Notes under the pieces: generated by a model
What the model was told of the DNA's origin: nothing
What the model saw: only the letters and a program-made list of their open reading frames with translations
The model's database searches: none
Translations under genes and position numbers: made by a program
Assembly (NCBI GenBank): GCA_034008185.1
Contig: CM067081.1
Location: 1,984,001 to 2,048,000, forward strand
From: Gorsachius magnificus
Taxonomy: Eukaryota; Chordata; Aves; Pelecaniformes; Ardeidae
Direction: 5' to 3'
DNA: 64,000 nucleotides
Shown: positions 38,949 through 51,164 of the stretch, in pieces
Numbering within the stretch: the first letter of the stretch is position 1
Layout of the letters: each line of letters starts with the position of its first letter

Positions 38949-39620
38949 ATAGAATCATAGAATCATAGAATGTTTTGGGTTGGAAGGGACCCCTAGAGCC
39001 CATCCAGCCCAACCCCCCTGCAGGAGCAGGGACACCTTGAACCACATCAGGTTGCTCACAGCCCCGGCCAACCTGGCCTGGAATGTTCCCAGGGATAGGG
39101 CCTCCACCCCCTCTCTGGGCAACCCCTGCCAGGGTTTCACCACCCTCACTGGAAAGAATTTCTTCCTTAGATCCAGTCTAAACCTACCCCGCTTCAGTTT
39201 AAAACCATCCCCCCTTGTCTTGTCCCAGCTGGCCCTACTAAAAAGCTTGTCCCCCCCTTTCCTCTGGGCCCCCTTGAAGCCCTGACTGGCCGCACTCAGC
39301 TCTGCCTGCAGCCTCCTCTTCTCCAGGCTGAGCACCCCCAACTCTCCCAGCCTGGCCTCAGAGCAGAGGGGCTCCAGCCCTCGGAGCATTTTAGTAGCCC
39401 TCCTCTGGCCCCGCTCCAACAGCTCCATGTCCTCCTGGTGCTGAGGGCTCCAGAGCTGGACGCGGGGCTCCAGGGGAGGTCTCCCCAGAGCGGAGCAGAG
39501 GGGCAGAATCCCCTCCCTCGCCCCGCTGGCCACGCTGCTGGGGATGCAGCCCAGGGCAGGGTTGGCCTTCTGGACTGTCAGCACCCATGGCCGGCTCATG
39601 GCCAGCTTTTCACCCATCAG
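38949..39620 (-). mobile_element. LINE/CR1, group B, ORF2 end open
   Basis: The copy lies about 530 bp after the first coding exon in the window. Terminal octamers (ATAGAATCATAGAATCATAG) are followed by an uninterrupted minus-strand frame of about 200 codons with [39 protein letters not shown] and GQRKGGDKLF-like text. It is 5'-truncated at TTTTCACCCATCAG. The open frame suggests a fairly young insertion. Confidence 0.95.
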
Positions 39621-39639
39621 TAATGCCAAGATGCGGCAA

Positions 39640-40560
39640 GCTTTTCCTGGCCAAACTCGGGAGCTCTTCTGCCTTAGCCTTGGTGTGCTGGTTATCTTTG
39701 ACAGCACCAGATGCACTCTTCTCCATAAAATCTTGTTTTCCTTTGGCTTTCCCAGTTTGACCAGTTGTTTTCTACCTCTGCTGCAGCATGTCCATTGGGA
39801 CATATTTGCCATCTGCCTTTTCCAGCTTTCCATGAAAGCTCATCCAGGCTCTGTCCTGTATTCCCTTCTCCACTATTTCCCATCTATCTCTGTGAAACTT
39901 TACTTGGAGATACAAGGTGCTTTATTTTTCAGGGAGCTCTTCATTTTTCACACCAGCCACATGCTCTTTTGCATCCTCCTTTGCAGTTCCTCTGAACCAT
40001 CCTACCAGCCAGGCCGATGGGTTCATCCTTCATAGCTCAGCCCCTGCCCCAGCGCCCTGCTCTCTCTGCTGTCTCCAACCTTGGGAAATTCTCCTCCATT
40101 CTTCTGGAGAGCACAAAAATAATGTTCCCAGTCCACAGCTTTGTGTCATCCCCCTCTTCGCCTCCCTCTTGCTCACATCCAGCCCAGGCTACTTGTCTTT
40201 ATTAACAACCACCACTCCATTCCTTCTTGGTGTCCAGAGCCTTACTGCTCTTTCAACTCAGCCAACGATGTCCTCTTCATCACTTACCTTTCCAAGCAAG
40301 TGTGTCCCTCGTTCCTTCTGCTCCTCTCACTGGAAGGAGGCTTCCCTTTATCACCCACAAAGCCATTTCTCGTTTGAATTCCTCCATTAGCCATGATTTT
40401 TTTTTGACAAAACCCCATGACTCGACTGCCAAGCTCCTTCCCTTCCCTGCTGTCTCCCATCTCTCCACACCTCCCTCCTGTCTGGTTCCCACTGTTGTCT
40501 CTTGGCCAAACACGTCCCCAGCCTGGAACTTTTGGTTATGTTGCTGTGTGGATGCAGAGA
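39640..40560. other. Pyrimidine-rich strand-asymmetric block
   Basis: The + strand is dominated by C and T with few long purine runs, giving long open frames on the + strand (39544-40035 and 39917-40390) that look compositional. It could be a very old repeat, but I cannot name a family. Confidence 0.35.
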
Positions 40561-41364
40561 AAGGTCTGCATGGAGGAGGACACACACGCATCTAGGACTT
40601 TCCTGCCTGGCCGGCAAGGGTTGGAGAGGAGGAAACCATCAGAGCATGTGGGTGGCATGAATACAAACCCAGCATTGCCTTGTCCACCACTTTTCATTGG
40701 ACACCTCATCTACGTGAGGTGGCAAGATGTGGAATTACTTAAAACCAAGGGCTGCCAGTGGTAGAAGATTCATGTAGATTAGGACAGAATGTAAATTTAT
40801 CATGGAAAATAACTTCCGGCAAGGACATTTCTTATTCCAGAAGAAGTGGACCTTCCACTGTTTTTTAAGTCAGAGAAGTTACTCCCAAGCAGGAGCCATG
40901 GAGTAACTCCACAAGGCGTTGTCTTCACCACAGCATGGGCTAACGAGTTTCTGTGCTTGATGAGGAATATTTGAGTTGCTCTGCTAAGTCGATCACTTGC
41001 TTTTTTATCCTTTCAAGCCCAAACTCAGAAACTTTTGTAGAAGTCTTTTTTTCTTTTTGGAGTTGAAGACTTCTCTTAGGCCCCCACTCAGGAAATAATT
41101 TAACTGAAGTCAAGCCTACGTTTAAGTACTTTACTGAAACCAGTCCTTTGGAAGGACCAAGTGCCCTGGAGTTTTTAAAGCATGGTTAAGTTCTCTGCTT
41201 TCAGCCAAATCACCTGGGGGACGAGAGCCTCTTGGCATGACAAAGGGTGGTAGAAACCCAAGGGCTAAGTAGCAGTTTCAAAATGTAACTCTTATCCAGA
41301 GTGAGTCAAGTGAAAGGTAGTCTAAGAAAAGGAAATCTCTTATTTAATAGCAATCTTGAGATCT

Positions 41365-41523
41365 CGTTGCTCAGAGAAGATGTGAAGGCCCCATCATTGG
41401 AAGTGTTCAAGGTCAGGTGGAACTCCGAGCAACCTCACGTAGTGGAAGATGGCCCTGCCTGTGGCAGGGGGTTGGACTAGATGATTGTTGAAGGTCCCTT
41501 CCAAGCCAAACCATTCTATGATC
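41365..41523 (+). mobile_element. LINE/CR1 3' end, group C
   Basis: GCTCAGAGAAGATGTGAAGG, then CCCCATCATTGGAAGTGTTC and the tail CCAAACCATTCTATGATC. The copy is severely 5'-truncated. Confidence 0.93.
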
Positions 41524-44500
41524 AGAACATGATTTATTAGCTGTGGACTTTTTAGGCTGCACTGTGTTATCAGAGCGTTTTCTTTAAGGGTTGTGGTCAC
41601 GTAGGTCAAACACAAGAACTGGCAGTGTCTGAAGTGTGATGGGAAAAGCATTTCTGAAATCAGCACCGTGCCTTTTTTCACGGTTTTTATGAAAAAGGCC
41701 TGAACAAATCTCTTGCTCACCCATTTCCAAGCACGCATTGAAGATGAAAAATAATATCTCGCCCTTCGTTTTGACTTCATGGCTTTTCAGGTGGCCGAGA
41801 TGTTTATTCTGAATGCTGTGCCTCCAAAGAGCTGCGGGTTTTTAAATCTTCTGAATAAAGCTGTCTTTTCAGCTAAGTGTTCGGTCGTCATCGGAGTGAA
41901 ATAGATGCTCACATAACGAACACAAAGCCAGACTTTGTGGCAGTCTTGCTAAACCCTTTACCCTTTGATTTGCCAAGTTTTCGGTCTCCTGGTTGTCATA
42001 AAATCAGTGGATCCCCAGGCTCGGGAGCTTTCCAAGGCTGATGCAGCAGGAATGAGGGTTTCATTGCCAAAACCTTTTGGTGCTGTCTTCTCCTCATGGC
42101 AGTTTAAATTCATTGTTATTTTGCAAGGTTATTAAACGAAGCCGTTCACTGTGGATGACTCTGCAAGGGATCTGTTGTGTTTTGGTTGGTTTTATATGCT
42201 TCTGGTAGGGTCTTTAGCTGCATTTCTTCCCACTAAAAATCGGAACGTGTAATAGGAAACAAGCTTTGCTGCCCTAGATGTGTGCTGGCCACCCTCAAAT
42301 TTCCCTGAAGGATATAACACGGAAAGAAAAATGAAAAGAGCTCCACAGCATTAAAAAAACCCCCATAGATTTATTAGTGGCTCGTCCTGCCAGAGGCTGG
42401 CGATGTCCTCCAAGCTCAGCCAGGGATGTAAATACAGTGGCGTTCCTGCATATTGGCCTGGCCGTTATGAAATGTCTCTTGTCCCCAGCCACCGCCTGTG
42501 CCTTGCGCAGGAGGTCCACCGCTGAGCAGGGACATGGCCAAGGGGACACCCAAAGTGAGAGGGAGCACCAAATTGCTGCAGGACAAGGAATCTGTGTGGC
42601 GGGGGGTTGTCTCACTTCTTGTACATCTCAGACACCATCCTTGGGAGGCTGGAGTTCCTATTAGAAATCAAATCAAAACAGCCCCCAGAAATGCCACATT
42701 CTTACCCAAACAAAATCCTTTTCTTTTTGCAAAATCTTGATGACATCCACACATTCCCCTGGAAAGATTTTATTTCAGCTCAGTTTAATTTTCCAAATGA
42801 AAAAGAAAGAAAACAAGACTAGGAAATCGTCAAGTATTTTAAATTTGCAGCAATTTTAAAGCTCCAGCAATTGCCACACTTAGGGAAGACTGGGTTCTCT
42901 TTCGCTGTATAGACCTCAGGTCTCTAACGCTTCCAGCCCAGGTCCCTTTGTATTTGGTGGGGGTAAAAAGAGACCTCCCCAGAGAGACATTTAGCCCATC
43001 TTTGGGGACAGACTCCCCATGGGTGCCAAGACCAGGAGAGCCTGAGCTGAATCCTGCCTGGGATGTCCTTCATGCTTCCGAGGAACAGAAACCCAAGGGA
43101 GAGTTGTAGATGCTCTCGCAAGTAGCTCTGATGCATAGCCAGAGAAGGAGACCTCTGGGATGATGTTTTATGGGGTTGCATCAGTTAGCAGAGTAGGAAT
43201 AGATTGAGAAATGGGACCTGCCTGCTGTGTAAAAGTGTAGGTCCTGGAGCGGGCCTCCTTCTCTTGAGCAAAGAAGTTGCTTGCACCCACAGCAAAGACA
43301 AGAACGAAGGGGATGCCCCAACCCAGATGGAAGAAACAGTCAAGAAGACTAGAACAAGGAAACAGGGATAACCCTGGAAACTGGGGTTCACACAGGCAGG
43401 CGGCGAGCCCTTGGGTGCCCCTTCTTGAGCACCATGGGTCCTCCAGCCAGCAGAAAGGAGCCCGCACACTCAGTGAGGGCTGGGTTGTCCGACCGTCCTG
43501 GGCTCCCCTCCCTGAAAATGGCCGGATCAGCCGTCCCTGGTGATGGTTCGGTATGGAATAATCCATCCCAAACCTTGTTAGTCAGCGGCTTTTAGAAGCA
43601 CAAAACCACGAAGACTTTGATTTTTCCTTACCTTTGTCCTGGCGGCTGGGGCTGTGGGTGTCCTCTCTTTCATTAAAGACGCTTTTCCTCCCCCGTGCTT
43701 TGATTCGTGCTATATTTTATCGCTACCCTACTTTGCAGCAGTTCTGCAGATTAATTAAGGCTTGAGTTACTGATTTTTTTAATTTTTTTTTTTTTTTAAA
43801 GCAAGGCAAATAATTGTCTGTGGCTTTAGATTTGCGTGATGTGAAAGGGGAAACGAAAGCCCTGGTCAATCTTCTTTGTGCCTTTTGTTCACAACCCTGA
43901 TGCTCCCTTCCGAAGTGCAATCCTAATCTTTACCGACTTGCTGTCTCTAATAAAAATAAAAAATGCTCTGATCATTTTTGTCCCCCCTCGCCAGACCGTT
44001 TTGTTACGCAGCTTAAGGCTCAGGCAAGAAAGCGTTCGCAGCCGTCTTGACATTGAAATTTCATTTCTCTCTTTATCATTCTTAAAAATGCTTTTTAATA
44101 ATTTCCTATTGTCCAGAAAGCTGAGGGGTCATTTTTGCATTGAGAACAAAAATCTCCCAGGGTGGAACACAACATAGCGAAACACTAAATTAGCAAGGAA
44201 ATGGTGAAGATTAACATTGGTGCTCCTCAACCCAACTCCTCTTGAGCAGCAACCTCCATCCTCCCCGTAAACAACCGTGCAGCTCTTGAAATCGATGAAA
44301 TTTAATATCGCGGCAGGGTTTTTTTCCCCCGGTATTGGGAGATTTATCTCACGGGAGGTATGGTTCAGAGCCCTTAGCTTGTTCGTGTGCAGCTGGGAGG
44401 AAAAATGCTTTCCTGGACTCTGCGATGCTCAGCCCAGCAGCTCAGGAGCCGGGGATGCACGAGTGCCAGTTGGTGGAGAAAAAAAGCCTGCGAGTGAGGA

Positions 44501-45528
44501 CGGCATCTATCAACAGCATCTTTAGAGGCAGAGCAAAGGCTACAGAGGCAATCCTGGCTCAGACCTTCCCTAAATATAGACCTTTTTTCCAGCTACTTGC
44601 AGCTCCCTGCCAGTTTTTATGGAATTACGTTAATAACTCCGGCGAGCAGGCACCGGCACCAGTGCTCAGGACCTCCCAGCATTGCACCCACTGTCAGTGG
44701 CCGCTTCTCTATGGAAAACAGACTTAAAGGGGGAAAAATGAAGAATTTTTGAGAGACAGCCAATGCAAAATAAGCTCTATAAAATATTCCGGCAGTGGGT
44801 ACCTGAGACAGAGTGGGCAGCGTCCTCAACTGTGTTAAATGGAATTGAGTTAAAGTAATAGTGTGGTTCAGTGGCTGAGTTAAAACCAGTCGTCCGTATC
44901 GGTACGGAGAGCGTTTACTCAAATTGAATCAGCTGCTGTCACACAGGAGGCTGGAAATAACCCCGCCGCGGAGAAGAACAGGCTGCTGGGGTTCATGCCA
45001 TCCATCAAACGCGCTGGGAATCAGAGGGGATCGACTTTATTTTTAAAATCTTTGATTCTGATGCAGCAGGCTAATTCTAAATGGATTTTTAAGGGATTGT
45101 AGATGTTGAGCCTTCTGCTGCCTCGCTGCAGAAGGAGATGCTCTGTGTTCCCAGCAGAACTGCTGCTCTCCAAAGCATCCCATCCACCGACAAGGAGCTT
45201 CTGTTTCAAACCTCCCAGGCTGGGAGGGGAGTGCTACCTGCTGGCAAAAATCCTTCAGGATCACTAAAAAAAAGCAGTCACAAACCAAAGTTTCACCTGC
45301 TTGGATATCTGACCCTCCATAGGTAGGTTAACCAGGCAAAGGTGCCCCTTCACACTGCTTGGAATAGAGGTTGAAAAGGGTGGGAAGAGCATCCTTTGCT
45401 TGTGGCTTCTGAATTTGTGGGATGTAACTGAAAGCGAGCTGTCAGTCTTGGAAGAAACTGTTCTGTCCAAGCTTGATCCCCCTCTCTGCTCCACCCCAAG
45501 GGCGTTCCTCAGACGAGCTCTCCCTGGT

Positions 45529-45702
45529 TCACAGAATCATAGAACCCTAGGTTGGAAGGGACCTCAAGGATCATCAGGTCCAACCTTTGTAGGCAAGAGC
45601 ACAATCTAGACAAGATGGCCCAGCACCCTGTCCAGCTGAGTCTTAAAAGTGTCCAATGTGGCGGAGTCAACCACCTTCCCTGGGGAGATTATTCCAATTC
45701 CA
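45529..45702 (-). mobile_element. LINE/CR1 3' end, group F
   Basis: TCACAGAATCATAGAACCCT, then an unusual 3' UTR with GATGGCCCAGCACCCTGTCC and TCTTAAAAGTGTCCAATGTG. This 3' type differs from every other copy in the window and resembles an older avian CR1 subfamily. Confidence 0.88.
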
Positions 45703-48700
45703 GTTTTAGTTTGGCTGTGGCTTTTTTAGCAGTTTCTGCTTCAAAACCGTTTCATCCATTTAACTGTTTCTGTTTCCCTAATGTCCCAGGAAGAATTAGC
45801 CTTCACAGGCATTTCTCCTACCCCCTTCTCCCCAGTTCTGTTGGTATCCTGAAAAATTAGAAAGCATCTCTATGGAACTGACACAGAAATCCTTCCATCT
45901 ATCTTCCAAAGCAATTAGGGGCCAGAGATGAGAAGAGACCTTCTGTACAGAAAATTAAGTCCTTGAAGGACCATAGTTACGCTTCTGCACATCTGGTTTC
46001 CCCCCCAGCACAATGGCAAAGCATGCACCTGATAAATACCTCGTTCTCTTTGGTTAGGTGTCTCTTGCCCCAAACCTCATGGGTTTTGCTTGGCTTCCAT
46101 GCAAAAACTTAGCGAGAGATCAACCACCAAGCGAAGATGAAGACTGCCCTCTTCTCCTACCCTTGGTGTGGTTCACCCCAAGTGAAGAGAAGTGCACCAG
46201 CAGGGGTTAATTTTCAAATCCAGTTTTCAAATATCCGCTACTTATGTGCCAACCCCTTTTGTCCTTGATGTCCTCTAAACACGTTGCACGCTGGAAGTCA
46301 GCACTGCTCATGCTATTCTGTTGACCTCATGGTTCCCAAGACCCTGAGATCCACATGGAAAATTAAATAATTTAGTGCCCCAAACTTTGTAGTTGCCTCC
46401 ATCAGAGAAGTGTATGGAGACATGGAGAAGAGCTTGGAGAAGTCTGGAGCCCCTTGGTCCATGCAGGGCCAGCAGCAGCGAGGAAGGGAAAATGGTAACT
46501 GGAACCAGTCTTGATTCCCCCCTCTCCCAGTGTCAGGTGGCTGGTGAATATTTGCTAATGTTCGAGCACCAAAAGGGTGATAAATTCTTCACCAGTTTGT
46601 TTCAAACCAACCCTTTCCAAGGCATAGCTGTCAGCTAGCCGCTGCATTGCTCGCAAAGCTCGGCCAAAGGAGCCCTGCATCAAGCAAGGGAATGAATTTC
46701 TTTCCATCCCGATTCATGGAAACAACTCGTGTTTCTGCCTCGTGTGATTTCCCTGTTGTGTTTTTCCATATTTATTAGAGGGAGAGACACAAGGCAGCCT
46801 ACAAGATCACTGCAAAACACCAGCCTCACCAATGCTGATGCTTGCAATAAGCCTGGTTATTTAGGGCAGTGTTATTAAAAAAAATGCCTTTCAAGTCAGT
46901 AAAAATGAGCGCCTAAAATCACTCTAATGCCGAGACTCGATGCACGCCAATTTAAAAAAAAAATAAAAATAATAATGTATGTCTTCATTAAGCCTGGTGC
47001 ATGTTCCCTCCCAGGCATTCTGTCTTCCTGAGATGGTTGTTTTGTTTTAACTTCCTTCATTAAAGCCTGCCTTTTTATTTTCCCGAAAGTAGGGCGCACG
47101 CTTTTTGCATGGAGGCTGGCTGGCTTCTGCTTTAACCACGTTTATTAATAATGCAGGGGAGAATAATGCTTCGCATCCATTACTTCGGTGCCCTTACGGA
47201 GCAGAACAGCTATTTCGAAAATCCGCCTCGGAAATTAGGGGTCTCTGTGGGGATGTTGTGGGATAGGACGGAGGCTCCGATCCCCCGTTCCTGCTTCTGG
47301 GTCCTCCCCGGAGGAAACGTTGCTCTGCAGAGGGAGAGCGTAGGCATCGTCTTTCCCCACGTAAGTGCTCTGAACCATCCTCTATAGGCGCCCATTGACT
47401 ATTTAGAGACATCAGTGGGTCCCCTAAGGTGGGTACCTTGGGGTCTGGGGGGGTGAATAGCCCATCGAGCCTTCCAAGGCTTTCTAAGACCAAATGCTCC
47501 CGCTGTTTTGAGGCACTCAAGCATGCAGCAATGGGACTGCCGGGGGAATTAAGATTATTGCAAATTTTGCACGAGGCTCAAGGCCGCATCCATCACAAAT
47601 AAGGTTGGCAGAGGGAAGCAAGAAATAGATATACCGTATCTACTGTGTCATCTGCTTCATCCTTTCGTTGCAATTCTGCACTCCAGTTAATTCACAGAAT
47701 TTTCTTCAGGCACATCAGGTTCATATTTTTTTCTCTTTTCCACTTAAAATATGTCCTGAACATTACCGCGTTGGCTAGAGGTCCTCGCCAGGAGACAGCC
47801 CAGTCCCAGCGCTGCAGGGACACACGCTCAGCTCACGTTGCTTGCCCAGTTCCCACCACTAGATTTGCCAGGGGTCCAACAGATAACGACTAAAAGCTCT
47901 TTATTTTTCAATGAACAGCATAGGCGAGAGGCTAAACCAAATCCAGAAGACACGGGTAGGAGATAGACCTTCAGTGATATTGGATAGTCATGGCTGGATT
48001 GTAACCTCCGTGAATTGTAGCTCTTGCAAAGGCCCAGGAGATATTAATGTTCCTAGAAGCCTCCTTGGTTCACCTTTTGTGTAGCTTTAAGTGATGGATT
48101 CTCCGAGGATCCCTGATTTAATGTACAGAACATGCATGGCTATGGCAAGCTCCCAGCCATCTCGGACCCAAATTACCTTGATTTTTTGGTAGGTCTAATG
48201 TGGAGAGGAGAAACCGCAGAGGAAGCATTCATATAACAGCTAAATAAATTGTCTCATCAGTCTTGGAGATTAAAACCTTTGTGAAATCCAGAGGCAAAAA
48301 TGAATCCGATTTTGAATAAAAGCCTAAGTGAAAGAGTGTTTCTGTCTCAGCGTTGGGAGTTGGCGCTCCAGCGTGATGTTCAGGAGTGCAGCGTACCATG
48401 AAAAATAAAGCAAGGCATTTTGGAAATCCTTAATAACTCGCAAATCTTTGGGAGGGGGCACAGGCTCGGAGCAGAACGTGATCAGTGCTCGAGTGGAGGA
48501 GAAATTGCGCTCTGAATGCCTCTCTTCCCACAAACCTCCTGGTTTTCTCTTGAAGACGATGAGGAAGGGGGAGATCGTTTCCACGTCTCCAGCAGTGGAG
48601 CACCATCCAGCTAGGTCTTGCACCCATAAACATCTCCACACAGCTGATGATTGCCATGCCGTCCAGTAAAGCATCGCTGCTGGGTAGCCTCCATGCTCCT

Positions 48701-49768
48701 CTATTTCTGTCCCCCACTAGGAGAGTTGTCTCCTGAGGCTTTGGTGGACCAGCAGACCCGCAGCAGTGCTTCTCCACTCTGTCTGGGCAGTGGTGTCCAA
48801 CCATTAGGACCTGTGGCATGGCTGGTGTGGGCTGTGGCACCAGTGCTGATTCTTCCTTGGCCTCCTCAACCACTCGTCCCCAACTTCCAGCCCTCTGGCA
48901 CTCCAGATTTACAGTTGTATCTTCAGAGATGGTTAATTAAGAGTCTGAGCAGACACAGAGATGTCGGAGGGGTTTGAAACATCATCGCTCTTGCTGTAGA
49001 AAGCTTTACAAGTCCTGACCAAGGCATGAAGTCCCTTCTGTGGGGCTTAGCACCGAGCCCCCTCGGGGGTAGGAACTTGCTTGGGAGAAGGAATTATGAA
49101 GTGCAGCTTTAAAATGTCTTCATGCCTGACGCCCTTAGGGCTGATGGGAGGATAAGGAACCCACCACCTCCTCCTGTGGGCCATGGTGTCCCTCCCAAAG
49201 AGCTCCTCTTTCCACCCCAGATGGCTTTGTTCGAGTTTGGCTGGTTCCCTGCCTACAGAATCATCCTCTCTTGCCCAAAAGTCCTTTTTTTATTATTTTT
49301 TTTCTCCAGAAGTCTCTTGAGTTGGCAGATCTGACCCAAAATTCCCTTTACAGCATCTCTGGGGAAATCCTACCTGTCCCTAATGCCACCCACGCAGGGA
49401 GAAGAGGACAATGGGGACATACCCTGCCCTCCAACCTTCTAGAGATCTTGGGGAATTTAGTAATTTGGTGTAGAGAGTGAGCGTGTCACCAGCCCACCTT
49501 CTGTGTTCACAAAAAAATACCTTTAGAAAAGCCATAAATCCGTGATTTTCTTTGATGCCAGCAGCTGCCTCATTTCACCTCCTTTACCCTCCACAGCTTC
49601 ACAGCGAGGTCTGATCGCTGAGCGGCTTGCTGAGGATCGCTTGGTTTTCTTTCCTTAGTAGCTGGGTGTGCCACATACGTACTGCGGTACGTGGAAAACC
49701 CGGGGCTTATTTCTTTTGTAACGAGAGCTAGAGCAGCTTGTTAACCTGGTGAGCAGCCAGCTGTAATA

Positions 49769-49916
49769 ACAGAATCCCAGAATCCCAGACTGGCAAGGAT
49801 TGGAAGGAACCTCAGGAGATCACCCAGTGCCACCCCCCTGCTCAAGCAGGCTCACCCAGAGCAGGGGGCACAGGACAGCGGCCAGGCAGGGGTTGAATAT
49901 CTCCAGAGAAGGAGAT
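49769..49916 (-). mobile_element. LINE/CR1 3' end, group A, short
   Basis: ACAGAATCCCAGAATCCCAG through GGTTGAATATCTCCAGAGAA. The copy stops at GGAGA, about 148 bp from its 3' end, a short 5'-truncated insertion. Confidence 0.94.
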
Positions 49917-50363
49917 AACGGGCTGAGGCTTTCAAAACATGTACGCACACCATTGGGAGGTGGTGGGACTTAAACCAAGGGTGGCGAGGGCCACCATTGG
50001 AGGTTAGTCTGGAACAAAAAATTAGGACAGATCCATAGTTTCAGGGGAATAAAAAAAAAAGAAAAACAGAAAAAGACCTGTTAAATCTTTCCCGGATGCA
50101 CCAACTTTGGGAAGGAGCCTGGTTGTAGGCTTGAGTTGGTGATCTTCCTTCTCCGTAGATGTGCTCCAGAAAGCCTTCAGCATAACGGCAGTCCTTCTTA
50201 GCTAAGCATTGGCGATGCGTTTGGATATAGGATGAAGGTATAGGCAGTGCTGGTTCATCATACAGAGCTGCATTACGGCCGTTAGTGTAAGACCTTGTCC
50301 TCTTTCAGAAAATTTAAGACCCACAAAATGATGGAATGCTATTGGTTCCTTCTCAAATCCCCC

Positions 50364-50412
50364 AAGACTAGATGACCTCTAAAGGTCCCTTCCAACCCAA
50401 AACATTCTATGT
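50364..50412 (+). mobile_element. LINE/CR1 3' tail, group B
   Basis: About 49 bp: AAGACTAGATGACCTCTAAA, GGTCCCTTCCAACCCAAAAC, ATTCTATG. Confidence 0.85.
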
Positions 50413-51038
50413 TAAGATTTGGCTCTTGAGATTCTTCTGGATTAGCCTACTTGGCTTCATAAATACCTTAGCACAAACTGGAATACAGGGTGGCCTGCCC
50501 AAAGCCACTGCTTCTGCTGACTGCCCTTTCCAGAGTCTCTAAGGACCACCCAACGCTATGATGGGATGGTGACAGCGACCAGTACCTTGTCCACTGGTGG
50601 TACCTGCTGTGCGAGCACCTCAAAGGGGTTTACTGTGAATAAAATGCCTTGCACGCCAAGCTCTGCCTGTTTTCCAGCTGGGAAACACAAGGCCAAGGAC
50701 AGCTGTTACTGGTCCCGATGCACAGAGGAGACCAGTGGTATCTGGGGAGGGATGGTGGCCACGTCCCCCAGGTGTAGATCTTCATGCAGGTCTCTTAGCT
50801 GAGGAAACCAGTCGTTTGGGGTAGGTAACTGGTTTGCTGCGATGCACTGTGCAAACCACCCCTCCACGGGGAGCAGGTGGGGCGAGAAGAACCACAACAT
50901 GAAATTCCTAGAGATAATCGTACTTAAAAGGTGGGGAGGAAAGGAAGAGAGCGGCCAAGTGGTTCAAAATGTGACATAAACACGGGACGTTGTATCTTCA
51001 TTGCTCTGTGTGACACCTCTTCTCTGTCTCCACTCAAG

Positions 51039-51164
51039 CTACACTTCTGATGAAGCAAGCCTGGCCACAGACCTCCTCCTCCTGTGCCACGGAGGGCACC
51101 TTCCACCTCCCGGTGGACACCGGGACCGAGAACAGAACTTATCAGGCTTCTTCTGCAGCATTCA
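51039..51164 (+). CDS. FAM168A: FAM168A cassette exon (TLLMKQAW segment)
   Basis: This 126-nt exon encodes [10 protein letters not shown], then a Ser-rich run, then [17 protein letters not shown] and ASSAAF, matching the longer isoform of FAM168A. The acceptor is CTCCACTCAAG|CT and the donor is TTCA|GTAAAT. Both boundaries are phase 1 and the length is divisible by three, so the exon can be included or skipped without changing frame. When it is included its last A joins GG of the next exon to give Arg; when skipped, the upstream G joins GG to give Gly. The donor is weak (no G at -1 or +5), which fits alternative use. FAM168B, as I recall it, has no counterpart to this segment, which supports the choice of paralogue. 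Confidence 0.9.

Larger units (their letters stand above)
38420..51038 (+). other. FAM168A: FAM168A intron, about 12.6 kb
   Basis: The span is bounded by GTAAAA at the 5' end and a pyrimidine-rich CTCCACTCAAG acceptor. It holds CR1 copies at 38949-39620, 41365-41523, 45529-45702, 49769-49916 and 50364-50412. Positions 39640-40560 are notably pyrimidine-rich on the + strand. The blocks 41524-45528 and 45703-49768 are unique-looking with no gene I can support. Human FAM168A has a short 27-nt exon encoding roughly EFQFLHSAY between the two flanking exons. I looked for a phase-compatible equivalent here and did not see one, although a 27-nt exon is easy to miss by eye. Confidence 0.75.

Noticed and set aside
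49670..49693. Imperfect palindrome CCACATACGTACTGCGGTACGTGG
   Set aside because: The arms match imperfectly and there is no supporting context; such short palindromes are expected by chance.
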